Part shown: positions 36,616 through 46,523 of the stretch, piece after piece
Numbering within the stretch: position 1 is the first letter of the stretch
Layout of the letters: every line of letters starts with the position of its first letter
From: JBHIYN01 sp041984235
GTDB lineage: Bacteria; Pseudomonadota; Gammaproteobacteria; Ga0077536
Assembly: GCA_041984235.1 (NCBI GenBank)
Contig: JBHIYN010000007.1
Coordinates: 1 to 64,000, forward strand
Direction of reading: 5' to 3'
DNA: 64,000 nucleotides
The notes under the pieces: model-generated
Database searches by the model: none
The model's input: only the letters and a program-made list of their open reading frames with translations
Told to the model about the DNA's origin: nothing
Translations under genes and position numbers: made by a program

Positions 36616-39600
36616 TCAGCCGGCAGCGCTGACCAGCGGTCGGCCTTCGCTCGCTCGCGCGAGCTCACGGTCGACCAGCAGCTCGATCGGCTCGGGCTCG
36701 TGCAGCAGGAAACCCTGGGCGTAGTCGACGCCCAGCCGGGTCAGGGTTTCCAGCACCGCCGGGTCCTCGACGAACTCGGCCACGGTGCGGATTCCGACCA
36801 CGCCCGCGACCTCCGTGAAGCAGCGCACCGCCGCGAGATCGAGCGGGTCGCTGTTGAGGTCGCGGATGAACTGGCCATCGATCTTGAGGAAGTTGACCGG
36901 CAGCGACTTGAGGTAGCCGAACGACGACGCGCCGGAGCCGAAGTCGTCCAGCGCAATGCGGATACCGTGCTCACGCATGTCGCCGATGAAACGCCGCGCA
37001 TCGTCGATGTGCGTGATTACCGCGGTCTCGGTGATCTCCAGGCACAGGCGGCGCACGTCGAAGCGCGCACCGGCAATCATGTCGGCGAGGAAGCGATGAA
37101 ACGTCTGGTCGCCAATCGACAGCCCGGAGAGATTGATCGAAACCGTCTCCACCGAGCGCGCGTAGCGTCCGGCGCGCGACAGCCAGGCGAAGACCTTCTC
37201 CACCACCCAGCGATCGACCCGCGAGGCAAGGTGGTAGCGCTCCGCCGCCGGCAGGAAGGCACCCGGCATGGTAATGCTGCTGTCCTCGTTCTCCAGGCGC
37301 AGCAGGATCTCGCAGTGCTGGCCTTCGAGGTTCTCGCCGATCGGCACGATGTGCTGCGCGAAGAGCTTGAAGCGATCCTCGTCCAGCGCCTGCTCGATGC
37401 GGCTCGCCCACTGCATCTGGCCCTGCCGCGCACGCAGCGCGCGATCCTTCTCGCGCCACACGACGACACGGTTGCGGCCGGCTTCCTTGGCCGCGTAACA
37501 GGCACTGTCCGCGGCCTGCAGCACCGCCGCCTCGCTGAGGCAGGTGCTGTCGACCGAGACCAGCCCGATACTGGTGCCGACGCGATAACGGCGGTCGTCG
37601 TGCACGAAGCGGAACTCGTCCATGGCCGCGCAGATCTGCTCGGCTACGCGCTGGGCCTGCTCCACCGTGCAGTGCTCGAGGATCACGCCGAACTCGTCGC
37701 CGCCCAGGCGCGCCAGCGTATCGCGCTTGCGCACGCGCTCCTCGAGCAGTGCCGAGATCTGTTGCAGGAGGCGGTCGCCCACGGCGTGACCGCAGGAATC
37801 GTTGACGATCTTGAACTGGTCGAGATCGATGTACATCAGCGCGTTGCTGGTCTCGCGCGCGCGCGCGTTCTCCAGCACCCGTGACAGGCGCGCCTCGAAC
37901 TCGCTGCGGTTGACCAGTCCGGTGAGCGGATCGTGGGTTGCGCGGTAGGTCATCTCGCGGTTCATGCGGCGCTGCTCGGAGACGTCGCGGAACACCACCA
38001 CCACGCCGACTACCCGACCCTCGCGGTCGCGGATCGGAGACGCGCTGTTGTTGATGAAGTACTCGCTGCCATCGCGCGCCGGCAGCAGGGCCTGTTGCTG
38101 CGCACCGCCAGGTTCGCGGTCCTGCAGGCAGCGGCTGACCGGGTCGCGCAGCGGCTCACGGCTGTCCTCGTGCACGACCGGGAACACCTCGCTTACCGGG
38201 CGGCCGCACGCGTCCTCGCTCGACCAGCCGGTGAGGCGCGCCGCGACCGGGTTGAGCCAGCGCACATTGCCTTCGGTATCGGTGGTGATGACGGCGTCGG
38301 CGATCGATTCCAGTGTGATCTCGAGCAGCTCGCGGCTCTCAGCCAGTTGCTGCTCGGCCTCGCGCCGCCGGGTGATGTCCTGCACGGCGCCGACCAGGCG
38401 CACGATCTGGCCGTTCTCGATCTCGGGCTCGCCGGTCATCTGCACCCACTTGCGCTCGCCACTCGCCGTCACCAGCGGTACTTCCATGTCCCAGGGCGTC
38501 CCCTCACGCATGGCCGAGCGCATGGCGGCTTCGATCGCGCCGCGCTGTTCGGGCGCGTGCATTTCCAGCGCCTCGTCCAGTGACATGCGGGTGCCCGGTT
38601 CCAGTCCGAGCACGTGACAGGTGTGGTCCGACCAGTCGAGCCGGCCGCTGTCGAGCTCCACCGACCAGCCGCCGACGTTGGCGATGCGCTTGGTGCGGTC
38701 AAGCAGACGCTTGCTGGCGCTCAGCGCAAGCTCGGTTTCCTTGAGCGCAGTGATGTCGTGATGGGTGCCCATCATCCACAGCGGGTCACCGTTCTCGTCC
38801 CAGGCCGCCACGCGGCCGCGGTCCTGGACCCAGATCCAGTGGCCGTCCTTGTGTCGCATGCGCGCGATGCAGTCGTAGTACTCAGACGCGCCGGAGAAAT
38901 GCCGTTCCAGTGCCGCGCCCGACTCCGCGAGGTCGTCGGGATGACTGAACTTCGACCAGGTCTCGATCGAGATCGGCTCGAGCTCTTTCAGCGTGTAGCC
39001 GATCATCTCGGCCCAGCGCTCGTTGAACCGGGTCTCGCCGGTCTGCACGTTCCACTCCCAGGTACCGACATTGGTGCCTTCGAGAATACTGCGCAAGCGG
39101 TCGCGATTGCGCAGCAGCCGGCGCTCGGCAATCTTGCGCCCGGTTACGTCTTCCAGCACCGCCAGCGTTCGCCGCGGCTCGCCGTGTTCGTCGTACTCGA
39201 GAACGGAGGACACGGAGACGTCCATCACGCTGCCATCCTTGCGCACGTACTGGTACTCGACGTGGTCGGCACGGCCGGTGCCGAAAAACTCGGGCCACGC
39301 GATGTCGCGCGCGAACTCTGCAGACGCGGGCGTCATGAACTCGATCGCGCTGCGCCCGAGGACTTCTTCGCGCGCGTAGCCCATCTTCTCCAGCCAGGTG
39401 TCGCTGACCGACAGGAAACGACCATCCATGCCGATCGAGTGCAGCATGCCCGGGGTGGCCTGGTAGAGCCGCGTGAAGCGCTCCTGCGCGGCCTGTGCGG
39501 CGCGCATGCGCTCCTCGCTGCGCCCGCGCATCTCGAGCGCCGCGGCAGCCGCGCGTCCGAGGTCGGCGAGGATACGCATCTGTTCGGCACTCAGGGTATG

Positions 39601-40014
39601 TGGCTGGCGGTCGATCACGCACAGGGTGCCGATGCTGGCGCCATCACTGAGGGTGACCGGGGCGCCGCCGTAGAATCGAATCAGGGGTTCGCCGGTGACC
39701 AGGGGATTGTCACGGAACCGCGGATCACGGGTGGCGTCCTCCACCACCATGACGTCACTGCCGAGAATGGCGTGCGTGCAGAAGGCCTGCTCGCGGGGCG
39801 TCTCGGTAGCGCCTTCCAGGCCGACGTTGGCCTTGAACCACTGGCGGTCCGCATCGACCAGGCTGAGCAGCGCGATCGGGGTCCCACAGACCTCGGCGGC
39901 GGCGCGGGCAAGCGCGTCGAACACCGCCTCCGGGCCGCTGTCGAGCACGGCCAGCGCGCGCAGGCTGGCGACGCGCTGGGCGTCGTCGGCGGGCATGGGG
40001 TATGAATCGGCCAT
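36616..40014 (-). CDS. GAF-PAS-GGDEF-EAL cyclic di-GMP signalling protein
   Basis: A 1132-residue cytosolic protein: GAF (about 20-165), four PAS modules (about 190-690; for example EGTNVGTWEWNVQTG and SIADAVITTDTEGNVRWLNP), a GGDEF domain with intact GGDEF at 771-775 and an RKRD inhibitory site five residues before it, and a C-terminal EAL domain with the catalytic set EILLRL, ETAVITH, DDFGSGASSFGYL, KIDGQFIRDL and EFVEDPA, QGFLLHEP. It may make or degrade c-di-GMP; both domains keep catalytic residues. No membrane helices, so it senses a cytosolic or PAS-bound signal. Start 40014 (MADSYPMPADD) is chosen by family pattern; another ATG is 18 bp further in. Confidence 0.92.
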   Translation of the reverse strand: MADSYPMPADDAQRVASLRALAVLDSGPEAVFDALARAAAEVCGTPIALLSLVDADRQWFKANVGLEGATETPREQAFCTHAILGSDVMVVEDATRDPRFRDNPLVTGEPLIRFYGGAPVTLSDGASIGTLCVIDRQPHTLSAEQMRILADLGRAAAAALEMRGRSEERMRAAQAAQERFTRLYQATPGMLHSIGMDGRFLSVSDTWLEKMGYAREEVLGRSAIEFMTPASAEFARDIAWPEFFGTGRADHVEYQYVRKDGSVMDVSVSSVLEYDEHGEPRRTLAVLEDVTGRKIAERRLLRNRDRLRSILEGTNVGTWEWNVQTGETRFNERWAEMIGYTLKELEPISIETWSKFSHPDDLAESGAALERHFSGASEYYDCIARMRHKDGHWIWVQDRGRVAAWDENGDPLWMMGTHHDITALKETELALSASKRLLDRTKRIANVGGWSVELDSGRLDWSDHTCHVLGLEPGTRMSLDEALEMHAPEQRGAIEAAMRSAMREGTPWDMEVPLVTASGERKWVQMTGEPEIENGQIVRLVGAVQDITRRREAEQQLAESRELLEITLESIADAVITTDTEGNVRWLNPVAARLTGWSSEDACGRPVSEVFPVVHEDSREPLRDPVSRCLQDREPGGAQQQALLPARDGSEYFINNSASPIRDREGRVVGVVVVFRDVSEQRRMNREMTYRATHDPLTGLVNRSEFEARLSRVLENARARETSNALMYIDLDQFKIVNDSCGHAVGDRLLQQISALLEERVRKRDTLARLGGDEFGVILEHCTVEQAQRVAEQICAAMDEFRFVHDDRRYRVGTSIGLVSVDSTCLSEAAVLQAADSACYAAKEAGRNRVVVWREKDRALRARQGQMQWASRIEQALDEDRFKLFAQHIVPIGENLEGQHCEILLRLENEDSSITMPGAFLPAAERYHLASRVDRWVVEKVFAWLSRAGRYARSVETVSINLSGLSIGDQTFHRFLADMIAGARFDVRRLCLEITETAVITHIDDARRFIGDMREHGIRIALDDFGSGASSFGYLKSLPVNFLKIDGQFIRDLNSDPLDLAAVRCFTEVAGVVGIRTVAEFVEDPAVLETLTRLGVDYAQGFLLHEPEPIELLVDRELARASEGRPLVSAAG

Positions 40015-40127
40015 GGGAGCTGCGGGTCCTGCCTCGGGTCGAACCGGACGCGACGGGCACACGTGCACCGCCACGAACAGGATCTAGCGGCGGAAAGCGG
40101 GGCAAGCTTGAACGGCCGGGGCGCGTT

Positions 40128-40628
40128 TCAGCGCTGGAAGGTGCTCACGATGGCATCGATGCGGCGGAAGAACTCCAACCCCTGGACGATGGTGGCGTCG
40201 TCCATGGCGTCGATGATGCGCTGCACATAGGCCGTCCCGCGCTCGATCATGGCCGCGATATGGGCCTCGCCGCGCGGCGTCAGGCGGACTACCCGCTCGC
40301 GCGCCGAGCGCGGATGCTCGGCGATCGTGACCAGCTCCAGCGGCGGCGCCGACATCGCGCGGATGGCCTTGGTAATCGCCGCCCCGGAGACTTCGAACCA
40401 CGCCTTCAGGGCCTGCTCGATGTCCTTGCGGTCCATGCTGCGCCGGTCCGTGCCCGCGGAATGGATCAGCCACAGGATGGCGACCTGGTGACGTCCGAGC
40501 TCGCCGCCGCGCAGGGCATCCTCGACGCCAATCCCGGCCTTGTAGTGAATCGGGTAGTACAGCGCGAGGAACTGCCGTGCGGCATCGGCCGGGGCTTTGG
40601 CGGGCGCCGTCACGGCGGCAGGGAACAC
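40128..40628 (-). CDS. MarR-family transcriptional regulator
   Basis: A 166-residue winged-helix regulator. The DNA-binding part includes MDRKDIEQALKAWFEVSGAAITKAIRAM and the wing RSARERVVRLTPRG. The frame starts at GTG 40628; no in-frame ATG gives a better start. It is divergent from the P450 gene. An AT-rich palindromic region lies between, so it probably represses the P450 and itself. The inducer is unknown, likely the P450 substrate. Confidence 0.85.
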   Translation of the reverse strand: MFPAAVTAPAKAPADAARQFLALYYPIHYKAGIGVEDALRGGELGRHQVAILWLIHSAGTDRRSMDRKDIEQALKAWFEVSGAAITKAIRAMSAPPLELVTIAEHPRSARERVVRLTPRGEAHIAAMIERGTAYVQRIIDAMDDATIVQGLEFFRRIDAIVSTFQR

Positions 40629-40676
40629 GATTTCATCGCTGGCAGTCTACCCCGGCACCGATATTCCGTTCCACGG

Positions 40677-40720
40677 ATTAATATTTTACATAGTAAATAT
40701 TTTCTTATATAAATTATCTC
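40677..40720. promoter_or_regulatory. AT-rich regulator/P450 intergenic operator
   Basis: A 44-base block of about 90% A+T in otherwise GC-rich DNA, between the divergent MarR and P450 genes. It contains tttac-ata-gtaaa (40685-40697), an inverted repeat with a 3-bp spacer that extends imperfectly on both sides, and a tatataaat tract near 40706-40714 that could hold the P450 -10 box. This fits a MarR operator. Confidence 0.55.
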
Positions 40721-40741
40721 GATTCACACGGGAGCCTGTCC

Positions 40742-41980
40742 ATGTCCGCCGCCGAAGTCGCCGCGCTGGTCGCCGCACTGCCGACCCCCGCGACCATCGC
40801 CGACCCTTATCCCCTCTACGAGCGCCTGCGCCCGCACACGCCGGTACCGGGCTACCGCGACTACCCGCCCGGGACCGTGCCCGACGCCGACCAGCCGATC
40901 AGTGCGTGGGTGCTGATGCGCTACGCGGACGTCACACGCGCGGCGCGCGATCACGACACCTTCTCGTCCCGCGACCCGCTGCAGGAATCCTCCTCCGCGC
41001 CGACGCTGATGCTGGTCAACCACGACAACCCGGAACACGACCGCCTGCGCGCCCTGATCAACCTCGCCTTCTCGCGCAAGCGGGTCGGCGACATGGCGCC
41101 ATGGCTGCGGCGCATCGTCGGCGAGATGCTCGACGCCCTGCCGCCGGGCGACTGCGAGGTGGTCGGCACGCTGACCTCGGTCATCCCGGCGCGCGCCATG
41201 CTGCGCCTGTTCGGCCTGCCCGATGCCGATGCGCCGCGCTGCCGCGGCTGGGCAACCGCCTTCATGCTCTCCGCCGACCTCGAGCCGGCCGCGCGCGAAG
41301 CCTCCAACGCCGAGCTGGTCGCCTACTTCACGGACAAGGTCAGTACCGCCCACGTCGCGCTGGAGGCGGAGCAGCCGGTCGAAGACGGCCTCATCCGCGC
41401 CCTGCTCGAAGCGCGCAGCGAAGGCGACCGCCTGAGCCTGGAAGAGGTCATCCGCATGTGCGTGACCCTGATCGTCGCCGGCGCCGAAACCACCACTTTT
41501 TTGCTCGCCAACCTCCTCGACAATCTCGCCCGCATGCCCGAAGTGCGCGCGCAGATCGCGGCCGACCGCACCCTGATCGGCGCCTTCATCGACGAGAGCC
41601 TGCGTCACGGCGGCCCGCCCCAGCGGCTGTTCCGCGTCGCCACGCGCGACGTCGAGATCGGCGGCAAGCTGATCCGCGAAGGCGACTGGGTGGCCCTGTT
41701 CTTCGGCGCCGCCAATCACGATCCGGAGGTGTTCCCCGAGCCCGCTCGCTTCGACCTCACCCGTCCCAACCTGCGCCAGCAACTGAGCTTCGGCTACGGC
41801 ATCCACCACTGCCTCGGCTTTGCCCTGGCCCGGCTGGAGGCCCAGGCCCTGATCGAAACGGTGCTCGACCGCTACGCCGACATCCGTCCCGGCAGCACGC
41901 CGGCCGTCCCCCAACAGACCAGCCTGCTGACGCGCGGCTTCGATGCCCTGCCGCTCGACTTCGTCGCGCGCGCAGCCTGA
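40742..41980 (+). CDS. Cytochrome P450
   Basis: A 412-residue class I bacterial P450. The haem-binding cysteine is in [18 protein letters not shown], the I-helix oxygen-activating motif is [13 protein letters not shown], and the K-helix ExxR is ESLRH. Such enzymes hydroxylate hydrophobic substrates and need a ferredoxin reductase partner, which is not nearby. A gggag site precedes the ATG. It is followed after 14 bp by an NTF2-like gene. The substrate is not determinable. Confidence 0.94.
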   Translation: MSAAEVAALVAALPTPATIADPYPLYERLRPHTPVPGYRDYPPGTVPDADQPISAWVLMRYADVTRAARDHDTFSSRDPLQESSSAPTLMLVNHDNPEHDRLRALINLAFSRKRVGDMAPWLRRIVGEMLDALPPGDCEVVGTLTSVIPARAMLRLFGLPDADAPRCRGWATAFMLSADLEPAAREASNAELVAYFTDKVSTAHVALEAEQPVEDGLIRALLEARSEGDRLSLEEVIRMCVTLIVAGAETTTFLLANLLDNLARMPEVRAQIAADRTLIGAFIDESLRHGGPPQRLFRVATRDVEIGGKLIREGDWVALFFGAANHDPEVFPEPARFDLTRPNLRQQLSFGYGIHHCLGFALARLEAQALIETVLDRYADIRPGSTPAVPQQTSLLTRGFDALPLDFVARAA

Positions 41981-41994
41981 CCCCGGAGCCCCGA

Positions 41995-42393
41995 ATGGAC
42001 AACATCAAGATCACCCAGGACATCTTCGCCGCCTTCGGCGCCGGCGACATCCCGGCCATCCTCGAGCACCTCGCCGATGACGTCGTCATCGAGTTCTACG
42101 GCCCGCCGGCGATCCCCTATGCCGGCACCTGGCGCGGCCGCGACGAAGCCGCGCGCTTCTTCGAGACCGTGCTCGCCTCGGTGCGCATCAACCAGTTCGA
42201 CCCGGAGGAGTTCCTCGCCGACGCGGACAAGGTGGTGGTCACCGGGCACCTCAACCTCAACGCCCTTTCCACCGGCGGCGAGATCGATTCGGATTTCGTG
42301 CACGTCATTACCCTGGCCGACGGCCGCTGGACGCGCTTTCGCGATTTCATGAACACCGCCGTCGCGACCGCCGCCTTCGGCGGCGCGGGGTAA
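41995..42393 (+). CDS. NTF2-like/SnoaL-like protein
   Basis: A 132-residue protein with the SnoaL/NTF2 cone fold: ITQDIFAAFGAGDIPAILEHLADDVVIEFYG, GTWRGRDEAARFFETVL and FVHVITLADGRWTRFRDFMNT. Some members are polyketide cyclases or small-molecule isomerases, others only bind ligands. It is 14 bp after the P450 gene, so it is probably co-expressed and handles the P450 product or substrate. The function is inferred. Confidence 0.85.
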   Translation: MDNIKITQDIFAAFGAGDIPAILEHLADDVVIEFYGPPAIPYAGTWRGRDEAARFFETVLASVRINQFDPEEFLADADKVVVTGHLNLNALSTGGEIDSDFVHVITLADGRWTRFRDFMNTAVATAAFGGAG

Positions 42394-42419
42394 TCAGCCA
42401 ACCGACGGGCGGCGGCGCT

Positions 42420-43964
42420 TCAGCCGGCGCCGTCGCCGGCGAAGTGGATGGCCGCGAGGTCGGCCATCTCGCGCTGCCAGGTGATGAGATCGTCCGGCGT
42501 GAACTGGTCGAGCCGCTGGTGTCCGCAGGCCCGCGCCAGCACCTGCATCAGGCTGACCGCGGCGCGCAGGAAGCGCGCCAGGCGCTCGGCCGACGTCTCG
42601 ACGTCGAGGCGCGCGCGCAGCTCTTCGCGCTGGGTGGCGACACCGGTCGGGCAGTTGTTGGTGTGGCAGATGCGCGCACCGACGCAGCCAACGGCCTGGA
42701 TCGCGCTGTTGGCGATGGCGATGCCGTCAGCGCCCAAGGCCAGCGCCTTGACGAAGTCCGCCGGCGTGCGCAGCCCGCCGGTGACGAACAGGGTGACGTC
42801 GTCGACGCCCTGCGCATCGAGGAAGCGGCGCGCGCGCGACAGCGCCGGGATGGTCGGCACCGCGATGTGATCGCGAAACAGGCGCGGCGCGGCGCCGGTG
42901 CCGCCGCCGCGGCCGTCGAGGATCAGGTAGTCGGCGCCGGCCTCCAGCGCAAACGCGAGATCCGCCTCGATGTGCTGCGCCGCGAGCTTGAAGCCGACCG
43001 GGATGCCGCCGCTCAGGGCACGCACCTCGTCGCCGAAACGGCGGAAGTCGTCCGCGCTGACCAGGTTGTCGAACACCGCCGGGGAGATCGCGTCGGCGCC
43101 GGCTTCCAGCCCGCGCACCTCGGCGATGCGCGCGGTCACCTTGGACCCCGGCAGGTGGCCGCCGGTGCCAGTCTTGGCCGCCTGGCCGGCCTTGAAGTGG
43201 AACGCCTGCACCTGGTCGAGGAGTGATTCACGGTAGCCGAAGCGCGCCGTCGCCAGCTCGTAGAAATAGCGCGAGTTCTCGGCCTGCTCTTCGGGCAGCA
43301 TGCCGCCCTCGCCCGAGCAGATCCCGGTGCCGGCGCGCTCGGCGCCGCGTGCGAGGGCGATCTTCGCTTCCGGCGACAGCGCGCCGAAGCTCATGTCCGA
43401 GACCAGCAGCGGGATCTCCAGGGTCAGCGGGCGCGCCGCGCGCGGCCCCACCACCAGGCGCGTGGTGACCTCCGCGTCGTCGGCCAGCGGGCGCCGCGCG
43501 AGCTGTCCGGTCAGGATCTGGATGTCGTCCCAGCGCGGCAGCTCGGGCCCGGGTACCCCCATGGCGGCCATCGGGCCATGCGCGCCGCTGCGCTCCAGCC
43601 CGTCGCGCGCGAGGGCGTGGATGTACTCCACGTGCGGCTCGGCCGCGGTTGCTTTCGGGCGCGGCGGCCCCTCGCGCTCGTCCTCACCCTCGCTCTCGCC
43701 CGCCCCGGCCTCCGGCTCGTCAGCGTCGTCCAGCGCCGCATGACTGCCGTCGCAGTACGGCGGATTGCCGGTGCGCTTGCACAGGCACAGGGTGACCGTG
43801 TCGCGCTCTTCGAGCTCGAACGCCAGCGGTTCCATGCCCGTGCCCTGGTGCGAGCCGTCGCACATCGGCTGATCGCCGGAGCGCCCGCAGGCGCACCAGT
43901 GGTACTCGCCGGCATCCAGCTCGACCTCGACCGGCTCCGTGCCGGCCACCTTCGCTTTGCCCAT
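42420..43964 (-). CDS. CDGSH iron-sulfur domains fused to FMN-binding glutamate synthase-like domain
   Basis: A 514-residue fusion. The first 80 residues hold two CDGSH [2Fe-2S] motifs, CACGRSGDQPMCDGSH and CLCKRTGNPPYCDGSH, followed by an acidic linker. The rest is a glutamate synthase domain (FMN barrel: LVSDMSFGALSPEAK; GGGTGAAP; VTGGLRTPADF) ending in C-x5-C-x4-C (CVGARICHTNNC), which should bind a 3Fe-4S cluster. The start has an aggagg site. It follows the Rieske oxygenase gene by 102 bp on the same strand. It might pass electrons to that oxygenase or make an amino-donor reaction. Confidence 0.85.
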   Translation of the reverse strand: MGKAKVAGTEPVEVELDAGEYHWCACGRSGDQPMCDGSHQGTGMEPLAFELEERDTVTLCLCKRTGNPPYCDGSHAALDDADEPEAGAGESEGEDEREGPPRPKATAAEPHVEYIHALARDGLERSGAHGPMAAMGVPGPELPRWDDIQILTGQLARRPLADDAEVTTRLVVGPRAARPLTLEIPLLVSDMSFGALSPEAKIALARGAERAGTGICSGEGGMLPEEQAENSRYFYELATARFGYRESLLDQVQAFHFKAGQAAKTGTGGHLPGSKVTARIAEVRGLEAGADAISPAVFDNLVSADDFRRFGDEVRALSGGIPVGFKLAAQHIEADLAFALEAGADYLILDGRGGGTGAAPRLFRDHIAVPTIPALSRARRFLDAQGVDDVTLFVTGGLRTPADFVKALALGADGIAIANSAIQAVGCVGARICHTNNCPTGVATQREELRARLDVETSAERLARFLRAAVSLMQVLARACGHQRLDQFTPDDLITWQREMADLAAIHFAGDGAG

Positions 43965-44066
43965 GCTGCCTCCTGCTGTTGCGCGATCCCGCTACGCGTG
44001 TGGTGCGATCGTGGATCATCGCCGGCCAGGATGACAGCGTTACGGGCGGCCGCGGCGCGCGGGCAG

Positions 44067-45437
44067 TCAGTCGTGCGCGAGCCAGGCGTCGTAGGTGGCG
44101 TAGAAATGCCGCAGCCGGATCTCCTGGCGGCCGAGGCGCACGCCTTCGAAGGATCGTGAGCGCACGCCGGCCTGCACCAGGGGCACGGTTTCGCCGTCCT
44201 GGTCGAGCACCTGGCCGAAGCTGGTTTCGCCGTAGCGTGCGAACATCCGTTCCGGCCGCGGCGCGCCCGGCTGCAGCAACGCCGGGTCGAACACCGGCAT
44301 GTAGCCCGGCAGTCGGTAGTCGGCCGCATCGACCTGTCGCGCCAGCACCCAGACGTCGTAGTAGCACTGCTCCGGATCGCGCGGGTGCGGCCGGAAGCGC
44401 ATCACCAGTACCCCCTCCGGATGGGCGTTGAGCGTGATGTTGGGAAACAGGTGCATGTTCCAGTCGTCGGCGAGCTGGCTCGCGGTGAAGCCGTCGAAGT
44501 CGAGGCCGTAGCGCGCGGCCCAGGCGCGCTTGGCCGCAGGCAACGCCGCGCGCACGTCGTTGACGCGGCCGTCGAAGGCGTCGGCGTCGAGACCGAAGGT
44601 GGTTGCCAGCTCGCGGATCTCGTCGGTCATGGCGTGCTGGTCGCCGAGCCGCGGACTCTTGAGCCCCATCGGGATGATCATGCGGCTGTGGCCGCGGCCG
44701 AACAGGTCGTGCTGGAAATGGTAGTCGTCGATCAGGTTGAGCAGCTCGGGATGCCGCGCCTGCGCGTGGTAGCCCTCCATGAACGCGTCGAGCAGGATCT
44801 TCCAGTTGACCGGCCACAGCGTCTCCATGTCGGTGACGACCGCCATCTCCTCCATGCGGTAAGCGGCCATGACGTCGCCGAACTCGGCGAGGTAGTCGCT
44901 CAGCGGCTCGGCGTCCGGATCCATGTTGACGAACACGAAGCCACCCCACGTCTCGCAGCGCAGCGCGTGCAGCGCGGGCTCGTCGCAGAGCATCTTCGGG
45001 TCGAAGGTCTCGCGGTCGGAGACGTGGCGCAGGGAGCCGTCGAGGTTCCACGACCAGGCGTGGAACGGGCAGGTCAGCGCCGCGCCATGTCCGAACGGCG
45101 TGCGTGCGATGCGCGAGCCGCGATGCCGGCACACGTTGTAGAACGCGCGGATGCCGCCGTCGTCGAGACGGGTCACGACGAAGGATTCCGGCCCGAGCTC
45201 GAAGGTGAACCAGTCACCGGCACGGGCGAGATCCGATGCGCGGCCGGCGATGACCCAGGTGCGGCTCCACAGGCGCTCCCACTCCAGCACGCGCCAGTGC
45301 TCGTCGTAGTATTTCTTCGGCTCCCGCAACGGCTCGGGCGCGAAGTCCGGGTCGGGAAACTTGCGGTCGGGCGAGGCGGGCCCGGCCTGCGGATCGACGC
45401 GCGAGTCACTTCTCACCCGCTCGGAACGGACGTCCAT
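44067..45437 (-). CDS. Rieske aromatic ring-hydroxylating dioxygenase alpha subunit
   Basis: A 456-residue non-haem iron oxygenase. The Rieske motif is CRHRGSRI with the second half CPFHAWSW. The mononuclear iron region reads NWKILLDAFMEGYHAQARHPEL, and the catalytic domain ends in QEIRLRHFYATYDAW. It would need a reductase/ferredoxin not seen here. An AraC-type regulator is 99 bp upstream and a CDGSH-glutamate synthase gene downstream on the same strand. The substrate is likely an aromatic or related compound. Confidence 0.92.
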   Translation of the reverse strand: MDVRSERVRSDSRVDPQAGPASPDRKFPDPDFAPEPLREPKKYYDEHWRVLEWERLWSRTWVIAGRASDLARAGDWFTFELGPESFVVTRLDDGGIRAFYNVCRHRGSRIARTPFGHGAALTCPFHAWSWNLDGSLRHVSDRETFDPKMLCDEPALHALRCETWGGFVFVNMDPDAEPLSDYLAEFGDVMAAYRMEEMAVVTDMETLWPVNWKILLDAFMEGYHAQARHPELLNLIDDYHFQHDLFGRGHSRMIIPMGLKSPRLGDQHAMTDEIRELATTFGLDADAFDGRVNDVRAALPAAKRAWAARYGLDFDGFTASQLADDWNMHLFPNITLNAHPEGVLVMRFRPHPRDPEQCYYDVWVLARQVDAADYRLPGYMPVFDPALLQPGAPRPERMFARYGETSFGQVLDQDGETVPLVQAGVRSRSFEGVRLGRQEIRLRHFYATYDAWLAHD

Positions 45438-45536
45438 GGACAGACTCCTGACTGCTGGTAGCCCGTCATCATCGCCGTCGGCCGCGCGGCCGTCTTGCCG
45501 CTGCGCGCAAAGGCGCTTGCCGTCCCGTGCAGCCGA

Positions 45537-46505
45537 TCAGCCCGTCGCGCGGCGATCGCGCCCGGGCGGCCGGCCGAAGCGCGCCTTGTACAGGCGGCCG
45601 AAGTGCGCGGCGTCGCTGAAGCCGCGCGCCAGGGCGATCTCGGTCACGCTTTGCGCGGCGTACTGCGGGTCGCGCAGCGCCTGGTGGCAGGCGAGCAGCC
45701 GCGCCTCGCGTATGGCCGCGGCAAGCGACAGCGCGCGCCCCTCGAAAGCCGCATGCAGGGTGCGCAGCGACACGCCGCAGGCGCGGGCGACCGCGGCCGG
45801 GTCGAGCTCGGGATCGGCGAGGCGGGTGGCGATGCAGTCCTGCGCCCGTGCCAGCAGGCGCGCGCGGCGGGACCCGGTTTCGGGCGTGCCGTCGCGACGC
45901 GCTTCCAGTGCGGTATCGGCGACCAGGTCGACCAGGCTGGCGCCGATCGCAGCGGCGCTCGCGGCACCCGGCGCCGCGGCCTGCCCGACCAGCGCATCGG
46001 TCAGCGCCGCGAGTACCCGCCCGCTGCCGGCGCGCAGTGCCTGCGGGCGGTTGCACCAGTCGTCGATGCGCGGCAGGCGTTCGCGCAGCATCGCGGCGGG
46101 AATGCGCACGTGGGTGGAGGCAAAAGCGGCGCGCTGCGCGAGCGGCCGTGCGAGTCCGTGAAACGGACGGCCGCTGGCAACGAAAGCGAACGTGCCCGGC
46201 GCCAGCTCGGCACTGCGGCCGTCCTGCTGCATGCAGATGTGCGCGTCGTGCGGCAGGTAGAGCAGGTAGTGATCGGCACCGTCCGCGGCGACGTGGCGCG
46301 CCAGCCGGGTCGCCGTCTGCGCACCGCGGCCGCGATACCGGAAGACCTCCACCGCCCCGACGCGGGTCGCGTTGAACTCGCCCCCGCATGCCGCGCCGGG
46401 CTGCGCCAGGCCGAACTCGCAGGTACAGAAACCTTCACTCAGGACACGCCGCATGTGCTCCAGGCGGCGTTCCCAGCGAACGCTGGCATGGCGTGCTTCA
46501 GACAT
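45537..46505 (-). CDS. AraC-family transcriptional regulator
   Basis: A 322-residue AraC-type regulator. The N-terminal cupin-like ligand domain (HYLLYLPHDAHICMQQDGRSAEL) is followed by two helix-turn-helix motifs (ARACGVSLRTLHAAFEGR; EIALARGFSDAAHFGRLYKARFG). Immediately upstream of the Rieske oxygenase gene on the same strand, it is the natural candidate activator. Start ATG 46505. Confidence 0.9.
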   Translation of the reverse strand: MSEARHASVRWERRLEHMRRVLSEGFCTCEFGLAQPGAACGGEFNATRVGAVEVFRYRGRGAQTATRLARHVAADGADHYLLYLPHDAHICMQQDGRSAELAPGTFAFVASGRPFHGLARPLAQRAAFASTHVRIPAAMLRERLPRIDDWCNRPQALRAGSGRVLAALTDALVGQAAAPGAASAAAIGASLVDLVADTALEARRDGTPETGSRRARLLARAQDCIATRLADPELDPAAVARACGVSLRTLHAAFEGRALSLAAAIREARLLACHQALRDPQYAAQSVTEIALARGFSDAAHFGRLYKARFGRPPGRDRRATG

Positions 46506-46523
46506 GTCGCACTCCGCGGCCGC

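Noticed and set aside
36616..40014. Possible frameshift or fusion in the GAF-PAS-GGDEF-EAL gene
   Set aside because: Domains are in the usual order in one open frame, with all signature residues intact.
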